DNA of 64,000 bases from Paenibacillus sp. FSL K6-1330 (GTDB lineage Bacteria > Bacillota > Bacilli > Paenibacillales > Paenibacillaceae): the NCBI RefSeq assembly GCF_037976825.1, contig NZ_CP150269.1, positions 5,345,501-5,409,500 on the forward strand, written 5' to 3'. The position numbers and the translations under genes were made by a program. Positions 50,707 through 58,409 of this stretch are shown one piece after another. The first letter of the stretch is position 1, and the number at the start of each line of letters is the position of its first letter. Under the pieces are notes generated by a model. That model was not told the origin of the DNA, did no database searches, and worked only from the letters and a program-made list of their open reading frames with translations.

Positions 50707-52143
50707 TCACGACCCTAATTGGTTCAGCATGTTCTGGGCAATCCAGACGCCGGCGGCTCCTGCCTGAGCAAGACCCCTGGTAATTCCGGCACCATCCCCG
50801 CCACAATAAAGACCCTTGATTTCCGTCTCGAAAGACTCCGACAGCTTCGGTCTTGCGGAGTAGAACTTGGCCTCCACCCCGTAGAACAGCGTGTGCTCTG
50901 ACGCAATCCCCGGCGTGACTTTATCAAGCGCTTCGACCATCTCGATCAGGCTTTTCATAGTGTTGTACGGCAGCACCAAGCCAAGATCTCCAGGAACCGC
51001 TTCCTTCAGCGTCGGCTCCAGAAACCCTTCACGAATTCGGCCTTCGGTGGATCTCCGGCCGCGGAGCACGTCACCGTATTTCTGTACAATGACCCCGCCG
51101 CTGGATAGATCGTTAGCCCGCTTGCATATTTCACGCGCATATTCGTTAGGCTTGTCAAACGGCTCCGTAAACTTATGGGATACGAGCAGCGCAAAGTTCG
51201 TATTGGCTGATCCCAAAGCCGGATCTTTGTAGGAATGGCCATTGGCTGCCATAACTCCACTATGGTTCTCAACCACAACATGACCGGAAGGATTGCTGCA
51301 GAACGTACGCACCCGGGTTCCAACCGAGGTGTTAAAGATGAATTTGCCTTCATACAAATGCTCATTGATCTCGCGCATGACCACATCCGAGGTTTCCACC
51401 CGAACGCCCACGTCCACTTGGTTATTATGCATTTTCAATCTGCGTTTTTTTAATATACCGGTCAACCAGGCTGAGCCGTCACGCCCAGGGGCAACCATCA
51501 CTAAATTCGCCTCATGGACCTCCCCGCCTTTCATTGTGATACCGGTAATACGGTGGGTTCCGTCTTCTTTGACGGTGACAATGTCCTCGACTTCCGCCCG
51601 GAAAGCCATATCAATTCTTGTCTTCAAATATTCATATATCGACTTTAGAATCTCCAAATTCTGCTCAGTTCCAAGATGTCTTACCTGAGCGCGAAGCAGC
51701 TTCAGGCCCGCTGCGTATCCACGGTGTTCAATATCCCGAATCGCATGGGTTGTCGGGTCCGTAATGGCAGGTGTCGCTCCATGCTCCAGATTGATGGCGT
51801 CGACATATTGGATGAGCTCCATGACTTTGGAGCCAGGCAAATAATCGGTCATCCAGCCGCCAAACTCCGTGGTGATGTTGAATTTGCCGTCGCTGTATGC
51901 TCCCGCCCCACCAAACCCGGCTGTAATCGAACAAGCCGGCAAACAACCGGCAAATTCCTTGCGTCCTACTGCCGGTGGACAGAGCTTAATCTTCTCTTCC
52001 AGGATCGGGCAGCTTCTCCGGTAAATATCATGTCCCTTGTCAACCAGCAGCACCTTGCTTCCTGGTGACTTCAATGTCAGTTCATAACAAGCGAAAATGC
52101 CAGCCGGACCGGCACCAACAACGATAACATCATATTTGCTCAT
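50707..52143 (-). CDS. FAD-dependent oxidoreductase (COG2509-like)
   Basis: A 478-residue flavoprotein. The FAD dinucleotide fold is at the N terminus (VVGAGPAGIFACYEL), an Arg-linked CP motif appears in KIKLCPPAVGRKEFAGC, and a second nucleotide-facing segment ends GLYCGGDGAGITRGLAQAGAAG. This resembles the uncharacterised FAD-dependent dehydrogenase group COG2509. The substrate is unknown. The start ATG has AGGGGGG six bases upstream. It is controlled by the purine-family riboswitch described next, so its substrate or product probably relates to purine state. Confidence 0.85.
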   Translation of the reverse strand: MSKYDVIVVGAGPAGIFACYELTLKSPGSKVLLVDKGHDIYRRSCPILEEKIKLCPPAVGRKEFAGCLPACSITAGFGGAGAYSDGKFNITTEFGGWMTDYLPGSKVMELIQYVDAINLEHGATPAITDPTTHAIRDIEHRGYAAGLKLLRAQVRHLGTEQNLEILKSIYEYLKTRIDMAFRAEVEDIVTVKEDGTHRITGITMKGGEVHEANLVMVAPGRDGSAWLTGILKKRRLKMHNNQVDVGVRVETSDVVMREINEHLYEGKFIFNTSVGTRVRTFCSNPSGHVVVENHSGVMAANGHSYKDPALGSANTNFALLVSHKFTEPFDKPNEYAREICKRANDLSSGGVIVQKYGDVLRGRRSTEGRIREGFLEPTLKEAVPGDLGLVLPYNTMKSLIEMVEALDKVTPGIASEHTLFYGVEAKFYSARPKLSESFETEIKGLYCGGDGAGITRGLAQAGAAGVWIAQNMLNQLGS

Positions 52144-52195
52144 CATATCCCCCTGTGTGTTTGACTGTCGCTTTGCGCACAACACTTCCGGGCAC

Positions 52196-52249
52196 AAAAA
52201 AAATCCTGCTCCGAATAGGTATGCTTGCGCATCCTATTCGTAGTCAGGA
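52196..52249 (-). terminator. riboswitch expression platform (ligand-disrupted terminator)
   Basis: On the minus strand CGAATAGG-ATGC-GCAA-GCAT-A-CCTATTCG forms a strong hairpin, extended by TCCTG/CAGGA and followed by eight Ts. Its 5' arm reuses the P1 3' strand and part of P3 of the aptamer, so aptamer and terminator exclude each other. Confidence 0.8.
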
Positions 52250-52303
52250 ATTTAAGGTCCCTTGTAGAAACCCCTGAACCTTATTTTCAGGGATATACGA
52301 ATA
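52235..52303 (-). promoter_or_regulatory. purine-family (guanine-type) riboswitch aptamer
   Basis: Read on the minus strand, P1 is TATTCGTA/TACGAATA (8 perfect pairs), P2 CCCTGAA/TTCAGGG with loop AATAAGG, J2/3 GTTTCTAC, P3 with loop CCTTAAA, and J3/1 GAC. In xpt numbering the ligand contacts U22, U47, U51 and C74 are all present; C74 predicts guanine-type and not adenine-type recognition. Departures are U instead of A at 24 and A instead of C at 54, which breaks the usual 54-72 pair. The loop-loop GG/CC kissing pairs are kept. Confidence 0.85.
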
Positions 52304-52332
52304 AGCATCATTTTTCTTTATCAACCGTAGTT

Positions 52333-52361
52333 AATATAAAACGAATTCACGAATGAGTCAA
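52333..52361 (-). promoter_or_regulatory. promoter of the riboswitch-oxidoreductase transcript
   Basis: On the minus strand: TTGACT, 17 bases, TATATT, with transcription starting about 25 bases upstream of the aptamer. Confidence 0.7.
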
Positions 52362-52553
52362 GTTAAATAATGTTTATCGTTCGTGTTTATCCTCTTATAT
52401 TCTGGTTTTACATGCGATTCTCCCCGAGTAAAAACATCAAAAGACGAACAATACATTATAATAATCAAATAAACGAGTAGGTCCATCGGACCATTACATC
52501 GGACTTATAAATCATGTAACAACGAAATGGAAACAATTGTTTTATGTTTGGCT

Positions 52554-52583
52554 ATTGAAAAGTGAGTGTCGAATATTGTAGTA
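52554..52583 (+). promoter_or_regulatory. candidate promoter of the double-HTH regulator
   Basis: TTGAAA, an 18-base spacer and TAGTAT lie about 30 bases before the start codon. The preceding 150 bases are AT-rich with no other feature seen except a short GGTCCATCGGACC palindrome near 52482. Confidence 0.4.
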
Positions 52584-52608
52584 TTGTGTTAAAAAAATCG
52601 GAGGAATT

Positions 52609-53205
52609 ATGCCTACAAAACTGCAGCAAGAAAAACACTCCATTGAGGCGTGGTCCCTGATCAATCGTAAATATTTGGGGAAAGGTGTGCGAGTCAAGCG
52701 CTTTCGCCGGCCGACCCGCTGCCAAATTCGCAACCGCGTCCTACTAGCCGTACTTATGGCCAACGATATCAAGTTGTCGCAATTGGCCGAGGAACTGGGA
52801 GTATCCTCCCGTAGTGTCAGCGCCTGGGTATATGAGGGACGCGTTCCCGGAAAAAACAACCTGGAGAAGGCTTGTGACTACTTGGGTTATCCCCGCCACA
52901 TACTCTTCAGAGAGGAACTGCTGGACAAGTCACCTTTAATCTGTCAGCCGGCACCTTCCCGCTTCATGAAACGCACCCTGACACGCTCACCGGTTAGCAA
53001 CCGGATTCTGACAGGTCTGTGCATGGTTCATGATTTGTCGGTAAGCGATGTAAGCCGCTGGATCGGCGTGCATCCTGGCACATTCCGCAAATGGCTGCAC
53101 CAGGGCACCGTACCATCCCCAGCGTTCCAGGAAAAAGCGGAGCAGTTCTTCCGTATCCCTAAATCTGTTCTATTCGCAGATTGCGCATTAAAGCAAAATT
53201 CCTAA
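52609..53205 (+). CDS. double helix-turn-helix (XRE-like) regulator
   Basis: A basic 198-residue protein with two similar halves. Each has a helix-turn-helix (about residues 45-85, LSQLAEELGVSSRSVSAWVYEG, and about 135-175, VSDVSRWIGVHPGTFRKWLHQG) followed by the same ...P....EKA..(Y/F)(L/F)..P..(I/V)LF pattern, pointing to internal duplication. The basic N terminus (VRVKRFRRPTRCQIRNR) may also touch DNA. Targets are unknown. It starts after AGGAGG, divergent from the riboswitch gene. Confidence 0.78.
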   Translation: MPTKLQQEKHSIEAWSLINRKYLGKGVRVKRFRRPTRCQIRNRVLLAVLMANDIKLSQLAEELGVSSRSVSAWVYEGRVPGKNNLEKACDYLGYPRHILFREELLDKSPLICQPAPSRFMKRTLTRSPVSNRILTGLCMVHDLSVSDVSRWIGVHPGTFRKWLHQGTVPSPAFQEKAEQFFRIPKSVLFADCALKQNS

Positions 53206-53372
53206 TCGAAGTTGCCGTAATGCCATAACCATACTATTATTTCAACCCATGCTCAGCTTGTCGGATCGCTCCGGCTAAGCCGGGCTTATTTTCTGTCATG
53301 GCATATTTCTAGACGATCAGGGAATACAAGTAACATTCAGACCGCAATACTTAACTTTGAGGTGACAGACAT

Positions 53373-53564
53373 ATGACGTTACGTCATAAACAAATTGGCG
53401 CTGCACTGGGATTGCTCACCGGAACAACCATGGGAAGCGGCATTGGATTCCTGCTCGGCTGGCACTCCTTTAATCTGATCGTCTTGGTAACCCTCTTCGG
53501 CTTATTCGGAGTTGCGGCTGGTCTTTGGCTAGGCTCCCGAATGATATTCAAAGAGCTCCCTTAA
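53373..53564 (+). CDS. small membrane protein, 63 residues
   Basis: Two glycine-rich membrane helices (about residues 8-28 and 33-55) joined by a short loop. GAGGTGAC precedes the ATG. No family recognised; the Gly spacing resembles small helical-hairpin proteins. Confidence 0.7.
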   Translation: MTLRHKQIGAALGLLTGTTMGSGIGFLLGWHSFNLIVLVTLFGLFGVAAGLWLGSRMIFKELP

Positions 53565-53623
53565 TGAATGATATGATATTCATCGTTCTGCCTCTTCCTC
53601 GCTGAGAATGGAGGCATAACCAC

Positions 53624-53657
53624 ACAAAGAAGACCGGAGGTTTCCGGTCTTCTTTGT
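53624..53657. terminator. bidirectional terminator
   Basis: ACAAAGAAGACCGG and CCGGTCTTCTTTGT are exact complements around six bases, between convergent genes. Confidence 0.88.
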
Positions 53658-53663
53658 TATGAA

Positions 53664-54392
53664 TTAGTTATGGGTCCTTGTATTAACAACATACAATGGT
53701 CCAGACACAGCGCCTACGTTCTTGGGAGCTTCAGCAGCTCCATCGGTGATAGCTCCCGTGGCAGGGCTGCTGGCGGTCGTATCCGGTATATCCTGGTCGC
53801 TCCAGGTTTTACCTCCGTCCTCGGTTTTGGCTTGACCGCTGAATCCCGTTTCAGGCGAGATGAAATGGAGAAATCCGGCATTCGGCGTGCTTCCAATCCG
53901 AATCCACGTCTCCCCGCCATCCGTGGTGCGATACAGATCGTTATTCTCCATCACGGTCCAGGCCTGTTTGCCATTCAGCGCAAAGATTTGGCGTACCGTG
54001 CCTTTCGGCTGAGCCTGAACCTCCCATTCCGTACCACCGTTATCACTAAAAGCAATCCAGCCTTCCCCGCCAATCCAGCCCGAGCTATGATTAATGAGCC
54101 GGACCGCCGTCACATCCGCTAAATCCACATCGGGTTCAGCGGTCTGATGATCGGGCGATACGTCCGTATCCTCTACTGCAACGACACTGCTTCCCGCGGT
54201 GTCATCACCTCCTGAAGCTGAGCCGGAAGGGAGCTCTGTCTCCGGGGTATTCTCATTCGAAGAAATCACCGATTGCTCAGGTACCGGATGCTGAGCCACA
54301 TTCCCCTCATCCGTTGGTTGACATCCAACAGACAAACTCACAACAACGAGCATCGACAACATAAAGCTAAACCCTATTCGAGGTTTTATCAC
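53664..54392 (-). CDS. lipoprotein with BNR/YCF48-like repeats
   Basis: A 242-residue exported lipoprotein: signal sequence with lipobox LSVGC (Cys at about 24), an acidic Ser/Thr/Asp-rich linker to about residue 85, then three repeats of the SDNGGTEWEV, TTDGGETWIRI, TEDGGKTWSD type that form beta-propeller blades. Only three blades are present, fewer than a closed propeller, so it may dimerise or be partial. It starts with GTG after AGGGGTG. Function unknown. Confidence 0.8.
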   Translation of the reverse strand: MIKPRIGFSFMLSMLVVVSLSVGCQPTDEGNVAQHPVPEQSVISSNENTPETELPSGSASGGDDTAGSSVVAVEDTDVSPDHQTAEPDVDLADVTAVRLINHSSGWIGGEGWIAFSDNGGTEWEVQAQPKGTVRQIFALNGKQAWTVMENNDLYRTTDGGETWIRIGSTPNAGFLHFISPETGFSGQAKTEDGGKTWSDQDIPDTTASSPATGAITDGAAEAPKNVGAVSGPLYVVNTRTHN

Positions 54393-54540
54393 AAGATCAC
54401 ACCCCTTGTATTCAAAATAACTCGCCCATAACTCCCGCTAACAGGTCTTATATTATAAATCCAACTCCATTGAATTCACCTTAAAGCTGAACGGTTCCTC
54501 CTGTTTAGTATAACGCGAGTTCTGCATGAAGAGGAACGAA

Positions 54541-54590
54541 AAAAAGCTGTTCTCCAAGTTAAATTTCCACTTGAAAAACAGCTTTGCTTC
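54541..54590 (-). terminator. terminator downstream of the tRNA fragment
   Basis: On the minus strand AAAGCTGTT...AACAGCTTT with inner AAGT/ACTT pairing, then a run of seven Ts. It directly follows the tRNA 3' fragment and probably served the original tRNA gene. Confidence 0.75.
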
Positions 54591-54595
54591 ATAGA

Positions 54596-54632
54596 AGCGG
54601 TCGAGAGGACTCGAACCTCCACTGGGTTTAGC
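54596..54632 (-). tRNA. displaced 3' fragment of a tRNA gene (partial, probably tRNA-Leu)
   Basis: On the minus strand: a remnant of a variable arm, the T arm GGAGG-TTCGAGT-CCTCT, and a 3' acceptor strand CGACCGC with a following T. No 5' half exists: no GCGGTCG acceptor, D arm or anticodon arm lies upstream, where the end of a coding region stands instead. The long variable region and acceptor suggest tRNA-Leu; the identity is uncertain. It is not a functional tRNA. Confidence 0.65.
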
Positions 54633-54635
54633 CTG

Positions 54636-55367
54636 CTAATTCAAATACTTGATAAGCTTGGACCAAAAGGCCGAATAGTGCTCCCAGTTCATAAACTCCA
54701 ACGATCCCCAGTGCGGCGAACAATCGCTTGCAAAGGCTGCCGTCTTGCCGGCTCCGTAGGTTCCAACCGTCAGAATGGCATCGCCTTCATGGCTTAGCAA
54801 TTCCTCTGCCCCCGGCTTGGCTGACAGTTTATTATAACCCAGCAGCCTAGGCCATTCCCCCAAATCATTTACCAGTGGATGCGGCTGCGATACGACAGGC
54901 GAGAAGCCGCTCGGCATCTCTACCCGATCATCTTTGTCCATCATGACTACCGGCAGCACATCGGCCAATATCGTATTTCTATAATTGGCTTTTCCTTCGA
55001 TTCCCATGAAGGTCAGGTAACCGCCAACCATCAGCAAGCCGCCCCCTTCAGCGACATACTGCTTCATTAGCTCAAGGGCGTTCGGAATGATTTGCATTTG
55101 ATAGAAGGTTGGATTTTGGAGCAGGAATGTGTTGGCCCCTACGTCACTAAGTACAATCGCATCATAGGCCTTTAGCTCTTCCAACGATTGAGGGAAGCGC
55201 ACCTGTACTTCATGCGCAGGCATATAGGTGACGTCAATTCCCTCCTGACGCAGACAGGAGAGCAAATAGGTTGCTCCCTCCTCGTACTTGGTCGAGGTAA
55301 AGCTGTCATAACCTTTCGTATGAATCATATGCACAACCCAAGATTCGCCAACAAATAAGATTTTCAT
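54636..55367 (-). CDS. GATase1-like (ThuA/COG5426-type) protein
   Basis: The 243-residue protein has a class I glutamine-amidotransferase-like fold: opening MKILFVGESWVVHMIHTKG, LKAYDAIVLSDVGANTFL, and GGGLLMVGGYLTFMG where the nucleophile loop would lie. The catalytic cysteine of real amidotransferases is absent there, so it is more likely a binding or hydrolase-like relative. The ATG with GGAGG eleven bases upstream is used. It is last in the operon and ends at the tRNA fragment. Confidence 0.75.
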   Translation of the reverse strand: MKILFVGESWVVHMIHTKGYDSFTSTKYEEGATYLLSCLRQEGIDVTYMPAHEVQVRFPQSLEELKAYDAIVLSDVGANTFLLQNPTFYQMQIIPNALELMKQYVAEGGGLLMVGGYLTFMGIEGKANYRNTILADVLPVVMMDKDDRVEMPSGFSPVVSQPHPLVNDLGEWPRLLGYNKLSAKPGAEELLSHEGDAILTVGTYGAGKTAAFASDCSPHWGSLEFMNWEHYSAFWSKLIKYLN

Positions 55368-55433
55368 CAGTTCAAGCACCTCCGTATTGTATATCACCAG
55401 GCCCTATACCTACAGGCCGTCTTGATCCCGTTT

Positions 55434-56744
55434 TTACGCTTCCGCGATTTCACACCAGTCCACAATCGTTTTGGCAATCATCTTGACCGCTTGAATCACT
55501 TCATCGACAGGTGTAAATTCGTCGCTATGATGGGCAAGGCTTGGGTCGCCTGGTCCAAAGTTAACGGTCGGAATGCCGACGTTCACCGGCCAGCCCATAT
55601 CGGTATGGAAGCCCAATCCTTCGATCTTCCCTTCCTCTCCAATAGCCTTCAAGGATTGTACACAAGTCTGAACAAAGGGATGAGACACATCCGTTTCTGC
55701 ACAATCGGCATCCACCAGCCATTCGATTTCCGGCATATGCTCACGCAGCCAAGGATCTGATTCCGATACCTCGCGCAGAAAGTCCGTCAATTCCTTCTTT
55801 ACGTTGCCGCCTACAAGCTTCTCGTCACGCTCCGATGGCAAGTATTGCGCGTTAAATACGATTTCCGCCTCATTCGCGAAGGAGGTCGGATATTCCCCAG
55901 CGTTTAATTGCGCGACATGCACCTGACAAGGGATCGCCAAGTAGGGATGAGTCTTGCTGACAGCCCATTGCTCATTCAAGCGGTCCAAATGCTCCAGAAT
56001 ATATCTCGCTTTCTTAATCGCATCCACCGCGCCGCCGTCCTGCCAATCCGCTTGCGGCATCTCAATATGACCGCTGCGGCCTTGGATTTTGATCTTCCCC
56101 CATAAAATCCCACGGCACAGCGGGGCGATCGTTAGCGAGGTCGGTTCTGTCAAAATGCATGCATCTGCTCGATATCCATGGTGGATGAAATCAAGCGCCC
56201 CCATGCCTCCCGCTTCTTCATCGACGACCGTGCCGACAACAACCGGACCTTTAAGCTTAAACCCGCTGCGAAGAATAGCTTCGACGGCCATAATCATGGC
56301 TGCGACTCCGCCCTTCATATCAACGGTGCCGCGGCCGTACATCTTCCCGTCAATCACTTTGCCCTCGAACGGATCGACCGTCCACTTTGAGCCTGCCATG
56401 ACGACATCAATATGGCCAAATAAGAGCAAGGACTTGCCTTCCGTTCCTTTGCCAAACGTAGCCGCCAGATTGGGTCTGCCCGTAAAATCTCTTCCCGCAT
56501 AATAGCCCGCCATGCCTTCATATTGCTTCAGTTCATCAGCGACGGGCTCCCAAATCTCGATGTCCGCACCCAGTTTCTCCAGCTTGCCGGCAATAAATTG
56601 TTGCAGGTCCTTCTCTTTCGATGGCCCTGGCTCCTCGAAGAACCAGGGGTTCACGCTCGGAATTTGAATAAGCTGCTGTAAAAATTGAATAATTTCATCT
56701 TGATGATTCTCGATCCAATCCATCACTCTTTGTTCTTGGTTCAT
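55434..56744 (-). CDS. M20-family (ArgE/DapE-type) amidohydrolase
   Basis: A 436-residue dinuclear zinc hydrolase: LLFGHIDVV, GRGTVDMKGG and the catalytic Glu pair in VVDEEAGG, with a lid domain between. Family members deacylate amino acids or hydrolyse ureido and N-carbamoyl compounds. The substrate is unknown; neighbours suggest a ureide or amide derived from an imported sugar-like compound. AAAGGAG precedes the ATG. Confidence 0.88.
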   Translation of the reverse strand: MNQEQRVMDWIENHQDEIIQFLQQLIQIPSVNPWFFEEPGPSKEKDLQQFIAGKLEKLGADIEIWEPVADELKQYEGMAGYYAGRDFTGRPNLAATFGKGTEGKSLLLFGHIDVVMAGSKWTVDPFEGKVIDGKMYGRGTVDMKGGVAAMIMAVEAILRSGFKLKGPVVVGTVVDEEAGGMGALDFIHHGYRADACILTEPTSLTIAPLCRGILWGKIKIQGRSGHIEMPQADWQDGGAVDAIKKARYILEHLDRLNEQWAVSKTHPYLAIPCQVHVAQLNAGEYPTSFANEAEIVFNAQYLPSERDEKLVGGNVKKELTDFLREVSESDPWLREHMPEIEWLVDADCAETDVSHPFVQTCVQSLKAIGEEGKIEGLGFHTDMGWPVNVGIPTVNFGPGDPSLAHHSDEFTPVDEVIQAVKMIAKTIVDWCEIAEA

Positions 56745-56834
56745 CTCTCTCTCTCCTTTGTGGCAGCACTCTCCTGATACCGCATGAATCCGCAGCTGCC
56801 GTAAGCAAGAGTATCAGGAGCCGTGCCTGCTCCC

Positions 56835-57344
56835 TTATTCGAATCGAACAGTGCTTCCGTTCATAAAATCAACCCACGGATTGATCATCTCATCCCCGAA
56901 TTTATCCTTTTTCTTCTCGATGCCGAACATATAACGGGCGTCGTCCGCAGCCGGGTAGGCCGGGCTATGCCAGACCCCCCGATGGATGACGATAGCTTGT
57001 CCGGGCTTGATTCGGAAGCACTTGACGGTGGAAGCATCAGGGCTTTCATCCGGATTGTCAATATCCATGCACAATGCTACAGGCTGCACAATCTCACGAT
57101 CAAAGGTAAGCAGAAGCTCTTCACGACTGACATGCCTCTCCATAGCCGTGACGACAAATTCACGTCGCTTGGTGATCACAAGGCCAAATCCGATGGGCTC
57201 CCATACGTCCAGCATTTGAACATAGCTCCAGCAATCCCACCCGTCACCGGATTTGGAAGGGTCAATCGCCGGCACATCCACCACTTTGCCATAGGGAGCA
57301 AAAGCCTCCTCCGTTAAATCTTCTATCTGCACCTTATACTCCAT
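56835..57344 (-). CDS. ureidoglycolate lyase-like (AllA-family) protein
   Basis: A 169-residue cupin-like protein following AllA: EEAFAPYGKVV, MERHVSREELLLTF and IKPGQAIVIHRGVWHSPAYP, with His residues placed as in the AllA active site. AllA splits ureidoglycolate into glyoxylate and urea in purine catabolism. No other allantoin gene is nearby, so it may act on a related ureide. It lies between the ABC importer genes and the M20 gene. Confidence 0.78.
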   Translation of the reverse strand: MEYKVQIEDLTEEAFAPYGKVVDVPAIDPSKSGDGWDCWSYVQMLDVWEPIGFGLVITKRREFVVTAMERHVSREELLLTFDREIVQPVALCMDIDNPDESPDASTVKCFRIKPGQAIVIHRGVWHSPAYPAADDARYMFGIEKKKDKFGDEMINPWVDFMNGSTVRFE

Positions 57345-57368
57345 TAAGGCCGCCTCCTAAGGGTGTTA

Positions 57369-58409
57369 TTAGAAATCAAAACTGTCCACATTATCGTTCG
57401 TGACTTCAAGCGTGCCAATAAAGACGCTTTGTCCGTCTACCTTCACTGTTCCAATCGTCGGAATCTCCATGCCGTCTTTGATTTCCTTGCCTTGAGCCAG
57501 TTGATCCATAATATAGACCGTTACGTAAGCCAGCTTGCCCGGATCCCAAATAATATCTGTTTTGATCGTGCCGTTCTTGATGTAATTTTTCACGACGCTC
57601 GGCACGGCAATGCCTGTAATGGCCACTTGGTTCTTCTCCAAAGTGCCTGCCTTTACAGCTTGCTCCACGACCTCCGCGGCTGCAGGAGGTTCGCCGCCTG
57701 CAAATCCGATTATGCCTTTCAGATCAGGGTAGGTTTGAAGCAGGTTTTGCGCATTGGCATACGCCTTCTGTTGATCGTCGTCGCTCGCGACAGTCGTTAC
57801 GACCTCAATCTCCGGATAGTTGGCTGCAAAATAAGCTTTAGCCGCATTGGATTTGGCAATCTGGTTTTGCGAGCCCAGACCGGCTACCATGAACGCGACC
57901 TGTCCTTTGCCGCCGATTTCCTCTCCGATCGTTTTGGCCAGAAGCTCCCCGATTTCTTGGTCTGTAGCCGGAGCTACATAATATTGGCGGTCTGTATCCG
58001 GCGCGTCACTGTCCCAGGTCACAATATTGACGCCTTGGCCTGCCGCCTTCTTGAACACAGGGCCTACCGCTTTCGCATCATTGGGCGATACGCCGATGCC
58101 GCTTACTTTGCGGGTCAGCATATCCTGAATCATATTAATTTGCTTGGAGGAATCCGCCTCTGTCGGCGCATTGAACAGAACCTTTACCTTCAAATCGGCC
58201 TCCGCCTTCTTCGCGCCCTTCTCAGCCGCCGCCCAATAAGCAGGGCCGATGGACTTTGGATTCATAAAGTAAGTTCTGGATCCCGAAGCTCCCTGGTTCG
58301 TTTTGCCTCCGTTATCCGTTTGATTCCCGCTTGTACTTCCGCATGCTGCCAAATTCAAAGCCAATACGCCCGTCAGTAACGTCAATGCCAGCTTTTTCAT
58401 AGGTTTCAC
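57369..58409 (-). CDS. sugar-type ABC substrate-binding lipoprotein (LsrB/RhaS-like)
   Basis: A 346-residue lipoprotein (lipobox LAACGST, Cys near residue 23). The two-domain periplasmic-binding fold is close to LsrB/RhaS: TWDSDAPDTDRQYYVAPATDQEIG, NLLQTYPDLKGIIGF and an ending DNVDSFDF. Such proteins bind AI-2, rhamnose or related furanose/pyranose sugars. The 4-base overlap with the permease gene shows coupling. Confidence 0.88.
   Translation of the reverse strand: MKPMKKLALTLLTGVLALNLAACGSTSGNQTDNGGKTNQGASGSRTYFMNPKSIGPAYWAAAEKGAKKAEADLKVKVLFNAPTEADSSKQINMIQDMLTRKVSGIGVSPNDAKAVGPVFKKAAGQGVNIVTWDSDAPDTDRQYYVAPATDQEIGELLAKTIGEEIGGKGQVAFMVAGLGSQNQIAKSNAAKAYFAANYPEIEVVTTVASDDDQQKAYANAQNLLQTYPDLKGIIGFAGGEPPAAAEVVEQAVKAGTLEKNQVAITGIAVPSVVKNYIKNGTIKTDIIWDPGKLAYVTVYIMDQLAQGKEIKDGMEIPTIGTVKVDGQSVFIGTLEVTNDNVDSFDF

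Noticed and set aside
54596..54690. A complete tRNA on the minus strand
   Set aside because: No D arm, anticodon arm or 5' acceptor strand is found upstream of the T arm.
57363..58379. 338-codon open frame antisense to the binding protein gene
   Set aside because: Opposite a well-supported lipoprotein gene; composition (Arg/His/Leu-rich) and lack of a start signal mark it as a shadow.
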